Assembly (NCBI GenBank): GCA_964475385.1 | Contig: CAYYWV010000102.1 | Location: forward strand, 1 to 8,492 | Origin: CAYYWV01 sp964475385 | Lineage (GTDB): Bacteria; Pseudomonadota; Alphaproteobacteria; JAAXGF01 | Direction of reading: 5' to 3' | Length of the DNA: 8,492 bases | Shown here: one piece after another, positions 1-6,159 of the stretch | How the letters are laid out: the number at the start of each line of letters is the position of its first letter | How positions within the stretch are numbered: the stretch's first letter is position 1 | The notes under the pieces: model-generated | What the model saw: the letters and a program-made list of their open reading frames with translations, nothing else | What the model was told of the DNA's origin: nothing | The model's database searches: none | Position numbers and translations under genes: made by a program

Positions 1-800
1 CCCGAGCCGGTGCCGCCCGAGATCAGGACGTTCAGGCGGCACGCGCCGATCACCTGAAGAAGGCGCGCGCCGGTCGGCGAGATGGTGCCGTATTCGACCA
101 GCGCATCGAGAGTCAGCTTGTCCTTCCTGAACTTGCGGATGGTCAACGTCGGTCCGTCGATGGCGAGCGGCGGGACGATGACGTTGACGCGGCTGCCGTC
201 GGCGAGGCGCGCGTCGCAGATCGGGCTGGCCTCGTCGATCCGCCGTCCGACCGCGCTCACGATCCGCTGGCAGATGTTCATCAACTGCGTGTTGTCGCGG
301 AACTTCACGTCGGTGGTCTGGATGCGTCCTTCGGTCTCGATGTAGACCTTGTCGGCCCCATTGACCATGATGTCGGCGATGTCGTCGCGGGCGAGCAGCG
401 GTTCGAGCGGGCCGAGGCCGAGAACGTCGTCGCAGATCTCGTTGATCAGGCGCTGCTGCTCGGCGGCGCTCAGGCTGACGTTACGGACCTTGATGATCTC
501 GATGACGGTTTCGCTGATCTCCTCGCGGACCTGAGCGGGGTCGAGCTTGCCGAGTTCGGTGAGATCGACCGAGTCGATCAGGGAGTTGAAGACGCTGATC
601 TTCGCCTCGGCGATCCGCCGTTCGGCGGCCTCGTTGAAGACCGCCTTGGCCGCCGAGCCTACAGCCGGCCTCTCAGGGGGCTGATCGGCATGGCTCTGAC
701 GTTCCGTCGCGAGATCGACCGCCGCCTTGGCCGCCCCTTCCGAGGGCGACGCTCCGGCTGGGCGATTTGGCGGCGGCCCCGAACGTTTGCCGAAAGCCAT
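1..800 (-). CDS. cpaF: CpaF/TadA-type Flp pilus assembly ATPase (3' end beyond window)
   Basis: Secretion/assembly ATPase of the type II/IV secretion superfamily, a cytoplasmic hexamer that powers Tad (Flp) pilus assembly. The ATG is at 800-798 and 266 complete codons lie in the window; the frame is open to the edge. Visible are a Pro/Ala-rich variable N-terminus (residues 1-50), the helical N-terminal domain (about 55-125) with ICDDVLGLGPLEPLL (122-136), the IADIMVNG and VYIETEGRI strands (141-160), and IVSAVGRRIDEASPICDARL (180-199), all hallmarks of CpaF. The last codons read LNVLISGGTGS (256-266), the start of the Walker A loop, so the catalytic half is outside. The start overlaps the cpaE stop in TAATG, and AGAAGGG about 9 nt upstream, inside the lysine-rich end of cpaE, serves as ribosome binding site; translational coupling is likely. 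Family identity is very secure. Confidence 0.96.
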   Translation of the reverse strand, partial: MAFGKRSGPPPNRPAGASPSEGAAKAAVDLATERQSHADQPPERPAVGSAAKAVFNEAAERRIAEAKISVFNSLIDSVDLTELGKLDPAQVREEISETVIEIIKVRNVSLSAAEQQRLINEICDDVLGLGPLEPLLARDDIADIMVNGADKVYIETEGRIQTTDVKFRDNTQLMNICQRIVSAVGRRIDEASPICDARLADGSRVNVIVPPLAIDGPTLTIRKFRKDKLTLDALVEYGTISPTGARLLQVIGACRLNVLISGGTGS

Positions 801-2008
801 TACTTACTACCCTTCTTCCCGCCTTTCTTACCAAGGAAGCTGAACGGCTTTTTCTTTCCTTTCTTGTGCTCTGGCGTCTCGCGGCCGCTGATCGTACGCG
901 CCAGCGTGCGGAAACCCTCGGCGATCTTCGAGCGCTTGTTGACGTCGCCGATCATCTGCCCGTTGTTGGCTGCGGTGCCGAACAAGGCGGCGTCGTAGGG
1001 AACCACCAGCGTGGGCTCGCGCTCGATCGCGTTCTCGAAGTCCTTCACCGAAAGCTGGGTCTTGCGATAGGCGCCGAAGTTGTTAAGCACGAGCCGGATC
1101 GGCTCGTCGTTGACCCGGTGGGGCGTCAGGGCCTCTATCAAGGTCTTGCTGTCGCGCAAGCAGGCGAGATCGGGGGTTGCGGTCAGCACGATCTCGTCGG
1201 CCGACATGAGCACGTGCCGGGTCCAGGACGACCACTGGTGCGGCAGGTCGAGGACCACGAAGGACACGGTCCGGCGGACCAGGTTGAGCAACACGTCGAA
1301 GGCCTCGGGGTCGATCTCGGCATCCGATTCGAGCGAGCCCCGGGCGGTGAGCAGGTAGAGATGATCGTCGTGCTTGGCGGTGAAGCGTTCGAGCAGAACC
1401 TCGTCGAGCCGTTCGGGATGGGCGAGGGCGTCCTCGATGCCCTGCTGGGCCTCGAGGTTGAAGGCGAGCCCGACGGTGCCGAAGGCGAGGTCGAGGTCGA
1501 GGACGCTCACGTCCTCGGAGAACAGCTTGGCGAGCGACCAGGCGGTGTTGTGGGCGACCGTGCTCGACCCGGTGCCGCCTTTCGCGCCGATGAACGCGAT
1601 CACGCGCCCGGGCGGCATTTCGCCCGGTTCGGCGCAGATGCCGGCGATCGATTCGAGCACCTGTTTGGGGTCGACCGGCGGCACCAGATAGTCGCTGACG
1701 CCCTGCCGGATCAGCGAGCGATAGACCTGGACGTCGTTAACGTTGCCAAGCACGATGACCTGGGTGCCGGGATCGCAGACCTCGGCGAGAAGGTCGATCT
1801 TCTGAAGCAGCTCGTCGCGCTCTTCGGCCGCTTCGACCAGAATGATCCGAGGGGTGGACTTGTCGGCGTAATGGGCGATGGCGCCGTCAAGCCCGCCCTC
1901 GTGAATGGCGACCGAGGACTTTTCGAGTCGGCGGTCATGGAGGGCCTGTTCGACCGCCGCCCGGGTCTCTTCGCTGACGGCGAAGGCGTTGATCGATGTC
2001 CTAAGAAT
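800..2008 (-). CDS. cpaE: CpaE/TadZ-like pilus assembly ATPase, probable ATT start
   Basis: MinD/ParA-like protein thought to localise the Tad pilus machinery in the cytoplasm at the membrane. About 402 residues from the proposed start. The N-terminal part (about 5-125) is an atypical receiver-like domain, with IILVEA, VIVLGNVND and GVSDYLVPPV strands/turns. The ATPase part starts at GRVIAFIGAKGGTGSST with the deviant Walker A KGGTGSST (about 143-150), followed by VLDLDLAFGTVGL and VVLDLPHQWSSWT, typical of CpaE. The C-terminus (about 381-402) is a Lys/Gly-rich tail. Homology begins at about RTSINAF, but no ATG, GTG or TTG is in frame there; the nearest in-frame ATG downstream is at residue 131, past the receiver domain, and the one upstream (2242) lies inside cpaD and yields cpaD-shadow sequence. 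ATT at 2008 sits 8 nt after a perfect GGAGG (2021-2017), so I place the start there by inference. Product call is firm; the start is tentative. Confidence 0.93.
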   Translation of the reverse strand: MLRTSINAFAVSEETRAAVEQALHDRRLEKSSVAIHEGGLDGAIAHYADKSTPRIILVEAAEERDELLQKIDLLAEVCDPGTQVIVLGNVNDVQVYRSLIRQGVSDYLVPPVDPKQVLESIAGICAEPGEMPPGRVIAFIGAKGGTGSSTVAHNTAWSLAKLFSEDVSVLDLDLAFGTVGLAFNLEAQQGIEDALAHPERLDEVLLERFTAKHDDHLYLLTARGSLESDAEIDPEAFDVLLNLVRRTVSFVVLDLPHQWSSWTRHVLMSADEIVLTATPDLACLRDSKTLIEALTPHRVNDEPIRLVLNNFGAYRKTQLSVKDFENAIEREPTLVVPYDAALFGTAANNGQMIGDVNKRSKIAEGFRTLARTISGRETPEHKKGKKKPFSFLGKKGGKKGSK

Positions 2009-2016
2009 GACCTGAT

Positions 2017-2021
2017 CCTCC
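2017..2021 (-). promoter_or_regulatory. Shine-Dalgarno GGAGG of cpaE
   Basis: GGAGG in the 44-bp cpaD-cpaE gap, read on the minus strand. No ATG, GTG or TTG in any frame follows within normal distance; the only codon of initiation type at about 8 nt in the cpaE frame is ATT (2008-2006). The site therefore decides the proposed start of cpaE. Confidence 0.6.
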
Positions 2022-2052
2022 GTTTGAGGGCCGATTCGCGCCCTGGTTGGCC

Positions 2053-2769
2053 TTACTGGTTCGCCACGTCCGAAATGGTCGTCTGCTCTTTCGAATCCGA
2101 CTCCGCGACGGTGGGCTTGCCGGCCCGATACCGCTGCACCACGAGATTGCTGCGCTGGGCGTCGCGCGAATCGGCGGTCCGCGGCGCAGCGAGGTCCGCC
2201 GGATTGGCGATCATCAGGCTGAGCGAGCGTTGCAGGCTGCACCCCAGGTCGGGATGCGGCTGGTTGCTCGGATCGTGGCTCGATTCCTTGCTCCAGTCGC
2301 GGCAGTTCATCGCTCGCACCGCATAGATGTTGTAATGGACCGAGATCTGATTGCCGCCGTCGCTGGGATCGAGACTGAGCGTGACGTCGCTTCCGCGCGC
2401 CTGTTCCGAAACGTAACGCGCGATGGCCTCGCCGCGCGCCATCACTGCGTCGCGGTTCGGAACGTTCCCCGGCGCCACCACAAGGATTCGGCCGCGGCCG
2501 CGCGCTCCGAACCGCGCGAGAAAGGCGTCGAGCCGAGAGCGCTCGGTCTCGGTCAGCGCGGCTTCCTTCGCGGTCGCCGAGAGCGTGAAGGTCGCGCTGG
2601 CCCGATCGAGCGTGATCGGATGGCGTTCGCGGTAATTGCGCCCATCGGCCGGTCCCTCGGCGAAGCGAAGATCGGGCGAGGTGCAGGCCGCCACCAGCAC
2701 GACCGCAGCGAGGGCCAAGAGCCGTCCGCCGTTCCGGCGCAATTCAGCCGCCAGCTGTCGCATTGTCAT
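2053..2769 (-). CDS. cpaD: CpaD family Flp pilus assembly lipoprotein
   Basis: Outer-membrane-associated lipoprotein of the Tad apparatus, thought to work with the secretin CpaC. The N-terminus has basic residues, a hydrophobic stretch (LLALAAVVLVAAC) and a lipobox ending at Cys29, so signal peptidase II processing is expected. The family signature YRERHPITL follows (about 46-54), then RGRILVVAPG, a Tyr/Asn-rich strand with MNCRDW (Cys156), and GCSLQRSLSLMIANPADLAAPR (Cys177 onward); the two cysteines could form a disulfide. About 238 residues, normal for the family. Three starts compete: GTG at 2772 directly after the cpaC stop, ATG at 2769 and ATG at 2763. I chose 2769 because GGAG (2779-2776), inside the end of cpaC, lies 6 nt from it. 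Coupled to cpaC with practically no gap. Confidence 0.93.
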   Translation of the reverse strand: MTMRQLAAELRRNGGRLLALAAVVLVAACTSPDLRFAEGPADGRNYRERHPITLDRASATFTLSATAKEAALTETERSRLDAFLARFGARGRGRILVVAPGNVPNRDAVMARGEAIARYVSEQARGSDVTLSLDPSDGGNQISVHYNIYAVRAMNCRDWSKESSHDPSNQPHPDLGCSLQRSLSLMIANPADLAAPRTADSRDAQRSNLVVQRYRAGKPTVAESDSKEQTTISDVANQ

Positions 2770-2772
2770 CAC

Positions 2773-4158
2773 TCACTCCATGATGTAGCCGATGGGGCCC
2801 TGAGGCTGGCCGACGAGCGGCAACGCCTTGGACTTCGCATAGACGTCGTGGAGACGTCCGAGCAGGTACATGTCGAGGTCGCTCGCGGGCGCGAAGCCGT
2901 CGGTCGGCAGGCTTATGGAACGCTCGTCGATCGGCTTGACCAGATACGGGGTCACGGCGATGACGAGCTCGGTCTCGTCCTTCTGGAATGCGACCGAACG
3001 AAACAGCGCGCCGAGGATCGGGATGTCCTTGAGGCCCGGGAATCCCTTGATCGTGTTGCGGATGTCGTTCTGCAACAGTCCGGCGATGATCAGGCTTCCG
3101 CCGCTCGGCAGCTCGATCGTGGTCTGGGCGCGGTTCACGGTGAGCGCCGGGATCACGAAGTTGTTGAGCGTGATCTGGCCTTGGGTCGAAAGCTGGCTCA
3201 CCTCGCTCGAGATCTTGAGGCTCAAGAGACCCGAATTCAGCACCACCGGCGTGAAGTTGAGAAGAACGCCGAACTGCTTGAACTCGATCGTGATCTGATC
3301 ATTCGACTGCGGCACAGGGATGGGAAACTCCCCGCCGACCAGGAAGTTCGCGTTCTCGCCCGAGATCGCGGTGAGGTTCGGCTCGGCGAGAGTCTTGATC
3401 AGGCCCTGGCTTTCGAGCGCGTCGATCGTCGAGGTCAGGATGTCGAAGGCGCCCGAGATGATTTGCGCGGTGCCGAAGGCGTTGGGGCCGACGCCGGTGC
3501 CGAATTTGAGATTGAAGGTCTGGCTTCCGGTCGTCGCCTGGAGCTGGGTGTTGAAACCGAGCTCCTTGACGATCGAGCGTTGCATTTCGGCGACCCGCAC
3601 CCGAAGCAGAACCTGCTGCTCGCTCTCGATGCGGATCATGTTCAGGGTTTCGCTGTCGTTGGTGACGAAACGGCGCGCCAGAAGGCGGGCGTCTTCCGCC
3701 GCCTTGGCCGACGAAGCGGTGCCGCTGAGCACGATGTTCTTGTTGACCGCGCTCACCATGATCCGCTCGTGCGGCAGAAGCTCTTTGAGCGCCTTGCGAA
3801 GCGCCGAGAGGTCCATTTCGACGCGGATCTCGAGCCGCAGAATCTGCTGGCCTTCGCCGTCGAAGAAATAGACGTTGGTGTCGCCCACTTCTTGGCCGAC
3901 GACATAGACCTGGCGCGGGGTCTTGACGATCACGTCGGCGATCTTCGGGTTGCTGACCAGAACGTCGCGGGCGTCCCGCGGCAGGGTGAAGACATACGAC
4001 TTGTTGAGCGGTAGCGTCAGAATGTCGGGAACTGGCGCGCCCGCATCGATCGCGGCGACCGTCGTCGGGGCCGTCGTCGTCTGTTGGGCGATCGCCGGTC
4101 CCGCGACGAACGCGGTTGCTGCCAGGCAAAGCCCGAAGAGATGTGTCGCAATGCGCAT
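2773..4158 (-). CDS. cpaC: CpaC/RcpA secretin of the Tad pilus
   Basis: Outer-membrane secretin forming the pore through which the Flp pilus leaves the cell. 461 residues. A Sec signal peptide spans residues 1-24 (hydrophobic LFGLCLAATAFVAG, then AIA before QQ). The pilus-type N-terminal domain follows (about 45-115: LNKSYVFTLPRDARDVLVSNPKIADVIV), then a BON-like segment (about 118-175, with VNKNIVLSGTASS). The secretin core starts near QQVLLRVRVAEMQR (181-193) and contains IKTLAEPNLTAISGENANFL (about 254-273), GGEFPIPVPQ, the QTTIELPSGGSLIIAGLL strand and the conserved FPGLKDIPILGALF (373-386), ending with ETELVIAVTPYLV. ATG at 4158 follows the cpaB stop by 8 bp with only a weak GGGCGA before it, which suggests coupling to cpaB. 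The identification is unambiguous. Confidence 0.96.
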   Translation of the reverse strand: MRIATHLFGLCLAATAFVAGPAIAQQTTTAPTTVAAIDAGAPVPDILTLPLNKSYVFTLPRDARDVLVSNPKIADVIVKTPRQVYVVGQEVGDTNVYFFDGEGQQILRLEIRVEMDLSALRKALKELLPHERIMVSAVNKNIVLSGTASSAKAAEDARLLARRFVTNDSETLNMIRIESEQQVLLRVRVAEMQRSIVKELGFNTQLQATTGSQTFNLKFGTGVGPNAFGTAQIISGAFDILTSTIDALESQGLIKTLAEPNLTAISGENANFLVGGEFPIPVPQSNDQITIEFKQFGVLLNFTPVVLNSGLLSLKISSEVSQLSTQGQITLNNFVIPALTVNRAQTTIELPSGGSLIIAGLLQNDIRNTIKGFPGLKDIPILGALFRSVAFQKDETELVIAVTPYLVKPIDERSISLPTDGFAPASDLDMYLLGRLHDVYAKSKALPLVGQPQGPIGYIME

Positions 4159-4166
4159 CGTTCGCC

Positions 4167-5048
4167 CTATTTCGTGATCTCGACGGTGACGGCCTTGTTG
4201 GCGCGGTACACTTTTACGGTCGTCTTCTTGGGCGCGGCCTTCTTGACGGTCTTCTTGCCGAAGCGCTCGGCCTTGAGCGTGCCGCCCAGCGCGAGGCTCA
4301 CGTCGCGGTCGCGCGTGAAGCTTCTGGCGTAGGACGCATCGCCATCGCTCGTCAGGCTGCGAAGCGCGAGCGAAAGCTTGCCCATGGTGCGCGCGACGGC
4401 GATCATCTCGGCCTGCTTGGGCGTGACCTCGAGGGTCGCGGTCTTGCCCAACTGGGCGTTCACGTCAACGTCATTGACGTTCTGGTCGATGGCGAGAACG
4501 CGAACGTCGTGAAGGATGGTCTCGCTGGTGCGCATCGGCATCCCGCCGCCGCGCCGGCGGATCTCCTGGCTCAGGATCACGTCGACCCGGTCTCCCGGCA
4601 GAACGAAGCCCGCCGCGCCGGTCTCGGCGGTGATCTTGATCGCGACCGCGCGTTTGCCCGGGGCGAGCGCGCCGGCGAGAAAGCCGGCGTCCTCGCGGCG
4701 GAACACCTTGCCGCGCGTCACCGGTTCGCCGGCGACGATGGCGCGGCGCACGACCGAGCCCACGAACTGATCGATTTGATCGGCGCCTTCGCCGTTGCGC
4801 TGGACGACGTACTCGCTCCGCAGGTCCTTATCGGGCCAGGGCTGCCACGCGAGATCGCCCGATTGGATGATCGTGCCCGCGGGCAGGTCGCGGGCGGCGA
4901 CCGTGACTTGCACGGTCGGAATGGCTTCGGCCTGCTGGGTCGGAACGTTCGCGGCCGCCTGCTCGTTGAGATAGGTGCGGACCAGGTAGAATGTGATCCC
5001 GCTGACGCCGAGCGCGAGGGCCACGATGATGATTGCGGTGACGCGCAT
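4167..5048 (-). CDS. cpaB: CpaB/RcpC Flp pilus assembly protein
   Basis: Periplasmic, membrane-anchored component that links the Tad inner-membrane machinery to the secretin. 293 residues. An N-terminal transmembrane anchor or uncleaved signal (residues 5-23, AIIIVALALGVSGITFYLV) is followed by a SAF domain (about 45-115, VTVAARDLPAGTIIQSGDL and GEPVTRGKVF), then the CpaB core with GKRAVAIKITAETGAAGFVLPGDRVDVIL (131-159) and ATLEVTPKQAEMIAVARTMGKLSLALR (204-230). The end is lysine-rich (GKKTVKKAAPKK, about 264-275) before a final strand. Directly upstream there is only a weak GGG-type site; a 14-codon ORF ends 6 bp before the ATG, so initiation may depend on upstream translation. Stop is TAG, 8 bp before cpaC. 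Confidence 0.94.
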   Translation of the reverse strand: MRVTAIIIVALALGVSGITFYLVRTYLNEQAAANVPTQQAEAIPTVQVTVAARDLPAGTIIQSGDLAWQPWPDKDLRSEYVVQRNGEGADQIDQFVGSVVRRAIVAGEPVTRGKVFRREDAGFLAGALAPGKRAVAIKITAETGAAGFVLPGDRVDVILSQEIRRRGGGMPMRTSETILHDVRVLAIDQNVNDVDVNAQLGKTATLEVTPKQAEMIAVARTMGKLSLALRSLTSDGDASYARSFTRDRDVSLALGGTLKAERFGKKTVKKAAPKKTTVKVYRANKAVTVEITK

Positions 5049-5054
5049 GGTGGT

Positions 5055-5099
5055 CTACCCGATGTGGTTTCCGGTGAGCGGAGCGTCGGTAACGCGCAT
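5055..5099 (-). CDS. Possible 14-codon leader ORF before cpaB
   Basis: Short ORF in the 78-bp gap between cpaA and cpaB: MRVTDAPLTGNHIG, stop TAG 6 bp before the cpaB ATG. AGGGAG lies 9 nt before its ATG, a better ribosome site than the one preceding cpaB itself. An in-frame ATG at 5117 would lengthen it to 20 codons. Its first 13 bases match the first 13 of cpaB with a single difference (both encode MRVT). It may be a coupling or leader peptide, or a relic of a duplicated or shifted cpaB start. No homology is recognised; expression is conjecture. Confidence 0.3.
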   Translation of the reverse strand: MRVTDAPLTGNHIG

Positions 5100-5126
5100 G
5101 GATGCGTTCTCCCTCATCGCAGCCGC

Positions 5127-5627
5127 CTACAGCCATCCAGCGGAGGGCGCCGCTTGGCCGATCGCGGCCATGCCGGCGAGCGCGATTGCGACCCCGTAGG
5201 GAAGGCCCTGATCGGGCGCGATCAGTCGGCCGAACCAGCGCGCGCGTCCCCAAGCCGCAGGCATGGGCGCGCGACGCAGGACGAGGACGACGATCGCAAG
5301 CCCCCCGCCGGCGATGGCGACCAATAGGACGAAAGGCAGGAACTGCGGCCAGCCGAACCAGAGCGCGCAGGCCGCGAGCAGCTTGGCGTCGCCGCCGCCG
5401 ATCGCGCCTTTGAAGAACAACCCTGCGCCGACGATCAGCGCCGCCGTTCCGACGGCGAGGTGAAGGCCTAGGGTCTCAAGGGACATGCCTCCGAAACCGG
5501 CGCGGGCGGCGAAGTCGACGACGATGGCGAGCGACACCCAGTTCGGGATCTCGTAGCTCATCAGGTCGCGCACGGCTGCATACCCCAGTGCCAGAATGAA
5601 GAGGGTTGTGGTGACGGCGGCTACCAT
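5127..5627 (-). CDS. cpaA: CpaA/TadV-type A24 prepilin peptidase
   Basis: Inner-membrane aspartyl protease that removes leader peptides from Flp prepilin and pseudopilins. 166 residues, the short peptidase-only form without the N-terminal methylase domain of PilD. The catalytic aspartates are visible: Asp21 in AAVRDLMSYEIPN and Asp80 in GAIGGGDAKLLAA (the GxGD motif). Several hydrophobic helices are evident (about 4-19, 31-41, 54-72, 94-117 and a last one near 143-157), and the C-terminal GLPYGVAIALAG is typical of CpaA. ATG at 5627 has no strong Shine-Dalgarno (only CTGGG). First gene of the pilus operon in this window; an AT-rich putative promoter and a CtrA-like box lie just upstream. Confidence 0.94.
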   Translation of the reverse strand: MVAAVTTTLFILALGYAAVRDLMSYEIPNWVSLAIVVDFAARAGFGGMSLETLGLHLAVGTAALIVGAGLFFKGAIGGGDAKLLAACALWFGWPQFLPFVLLVAIAGGGLAIVVLVLRRAPMPAAWGRARWFGRLIAPDQGLPYGVAIALAGMAAIGQAAPSAGWL

Positions 5628-5640
5628 ATCGACCCAGGCT

Positions 5641-5655
5641 TTAAGTTTGAGTTAA
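5641..5655 (-). promoter_or_regulatory. CtrA-like box (TTAA-N7-TTAA)
   Basis: On the minus strand TTAA, seven bases (CTCAAAC), TTAA; 13 bp before the cpaA ATG. This spacing matches the CtrA consensus of Alphaproteobacteria, and CtrA is known to control pilus genes in Caulobacter. A third TTAA lies at 5670-5673. The position so close to the ATG suggests either repression of an upstream promoter or a very short leader. Seen directly: the motif. Binding is inference. Confidence 0.45.
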
Positions 5656-5679
5656 TGCTTAGAACGTTGTTAAATAAAA

Positions 5680-5708
5680 ATTTTCCTATTATTTCTAAAC
5701 CTTGACAA
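5680..5708 (-). promoter_or_regulatory. Putative sigma-70-type promoter of the pilus operon
   Basis: Minus-strand TTGTCA (5708-5703, five of six matches to TTGACA), 17-bp spacer, GAAAAT (5685-5680, four of six matches to TATAAT). It lies in the only AT-rich island of the window (about 5640-5705), directly ahead of cpaA. Transcription would begin near 5673, placing the CtrA-like box downstream of the start. The match is moderate, and other registers in this AT-rich stretch are possible. Confidence 0.35.
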
Positions 5709-5853
5709 AGTTCGCCGCGCGAACCTGTCGGCCCCGTTCCCAACGCCGCTCGATCACGGCGGATCCGTAAGACGGCGACGGCTTGCGCCATTGCGGCGCG
5801 CTCTTGCATTTATGCCCCCGCGAAGAAATCTGATCCGGACCGGGGGGGCAGTC

Positions 5854-5871
5854 TTTACGACGAGCCGTAAA
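5854..5871. repeat. Inverted repeat, 6-bp arms
   Basis: TTTACG, six-base loop ACGAGC, CGTAAA. Perfect arms; not followed by a T-run, so not an obvious terminator. Could be an operator or chance. Confidence 0.4.
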
Positions 5872-5940
5872 CTTTCGATGAATCAGAGGCTCAGGTTCCC
5901 GGTATGGCTAATTTTTTCCTGTCGGAGCGCCTTTCGCCGG

Positions 5941-5957
5941 GAAGCGATTTCCGCTTC
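5941..5957. repeat. Inverted repeat, 6-bp arms
   Basis: GAAGCG, five-base loop ATTTC, CGCTTC. Perfect arms; lies 18 bp from the stronger inverted repeat at 5976-5994. Confidence 0.4.
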
Positions 5958-5975
5958 GGTGTGGGCCGCCGGACA

Positions 5976-5994
5976 CGCAGTTTGCGAAACTGCG
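5976..5994. repeat. Inverted repeat, 8-bp arms
   Basis: CGCAGTTT, three-base loop GCG, AAACTGCG. Perfect 8-bp stem, the best hairpin of the intergenic region. It has no T-run on either side. It lies 20 bp before the putative promoter of the mttB-like gene, so an operator role is possible; this is inference. Confidence 0.5.
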
Positions 5995-6013
5995 CCCCGG
6001 CGCGCGAATCCGA

Positions 6014-6043
6014 TTGACCGGCGGCGGATCGGAGCGCAATAAG
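6014..6043 (+). promoter_or_regulatory. Putative promoter of the mttB-like gene
   Basis: TTGACC (6014-6019, five of six matches to the -35 consensus), 18-bp spacer, AATAAG (6038-6043, four of six matches to -10). It would give a 5' untranslated region of about 110 nt to the ATG at 6160. This leader holds a small CGGG/CCCG hairpin but no recognised riboswitch; I looked for the B12-box pattern because the family works with corrinoid proteins and did not find it. Confidence 0.3.
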
Positions 6044-6159
6044 CAGAAGACAGCAGGGTGCGGACGGGGCGAGTCCCGCCCGCGCATGCTCCGCCGCCGC
6101 GGGGTCGCGTTCGCGGAGGCGCAGAGTCCCAGTCGGTCCGGATACCAGCGGAGGCGGCC

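Larger units (their letters stand above)
5711..6013. other. Intergenic region between cpaA and the mttB-like gene, no gene recognised
   Basis: About 300 bp of mainly GC-rich sequence. Short ORFs exist on both strands but none resembles a Flp pilin (no GATAIEYGLIA-like segment) or another family I know. It holds a G7 run (5842-5848), a T6 run (5912-5917) and several short perfect inverted repeats listed separately. No tRNA or known riboswitch pattern was seen. Confidence 0.6.

Noticed and set aside
2009..2242. Upstream ATG at 2242 as start of cpaE
   Set aside because: It would overlap cpaD by about 190 bp, and the added residues read as an out-of-frame copy of the cpaD coding sequence.
767..2326. 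Plus-strand ORF of 519 codons
   Set aside because: Lies antisense to cpaE/cpaD. Its His/Asp/Gly/Arg-rich translation is the usual mirror of GC-rich coding sequence, and the minus strand carries clear CpaE and CpaD.
2047..4014. Plus-strand ORF of 655 codons
   Set aside because: Antisense to cpaD and cpaC, low-information composition, no recognisable domain; the secretin on the other strand is unambiguous.
4116..5327. Plus-strand ORF of 403 codons
   Set aside because: Antisense to cpaB and cpaA with biased composition; both minus-strand genes are clear.
5702..5730. Plus-strand TTGACA at 5702 as a promoter
   Set aside because: No acceptable -10 hexamer occurs at 16-18 bp; the downstream sequence is GC-rich.
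5621..5809. 62-codon minus-strand ORF that could be a Flp pilin
   Set aside because: It has no prepilin cleavage site or long hydrophobic helix and runs across the putative promoter into the start of cpaA.
6058..6159. GTG start adding 34 residues to the mttB-like gene
   Set aside because: The extension is Arg/Pro-rich and unlike the family, while ATG at 6160 has a good GGAGG.
6044..6159. Cobalamin riboswitch in the leader of the mttB-like gene
   Set aside because: The B12-box consensus and its conserved neighbouring elements are not present; only a small hairpin is seen.
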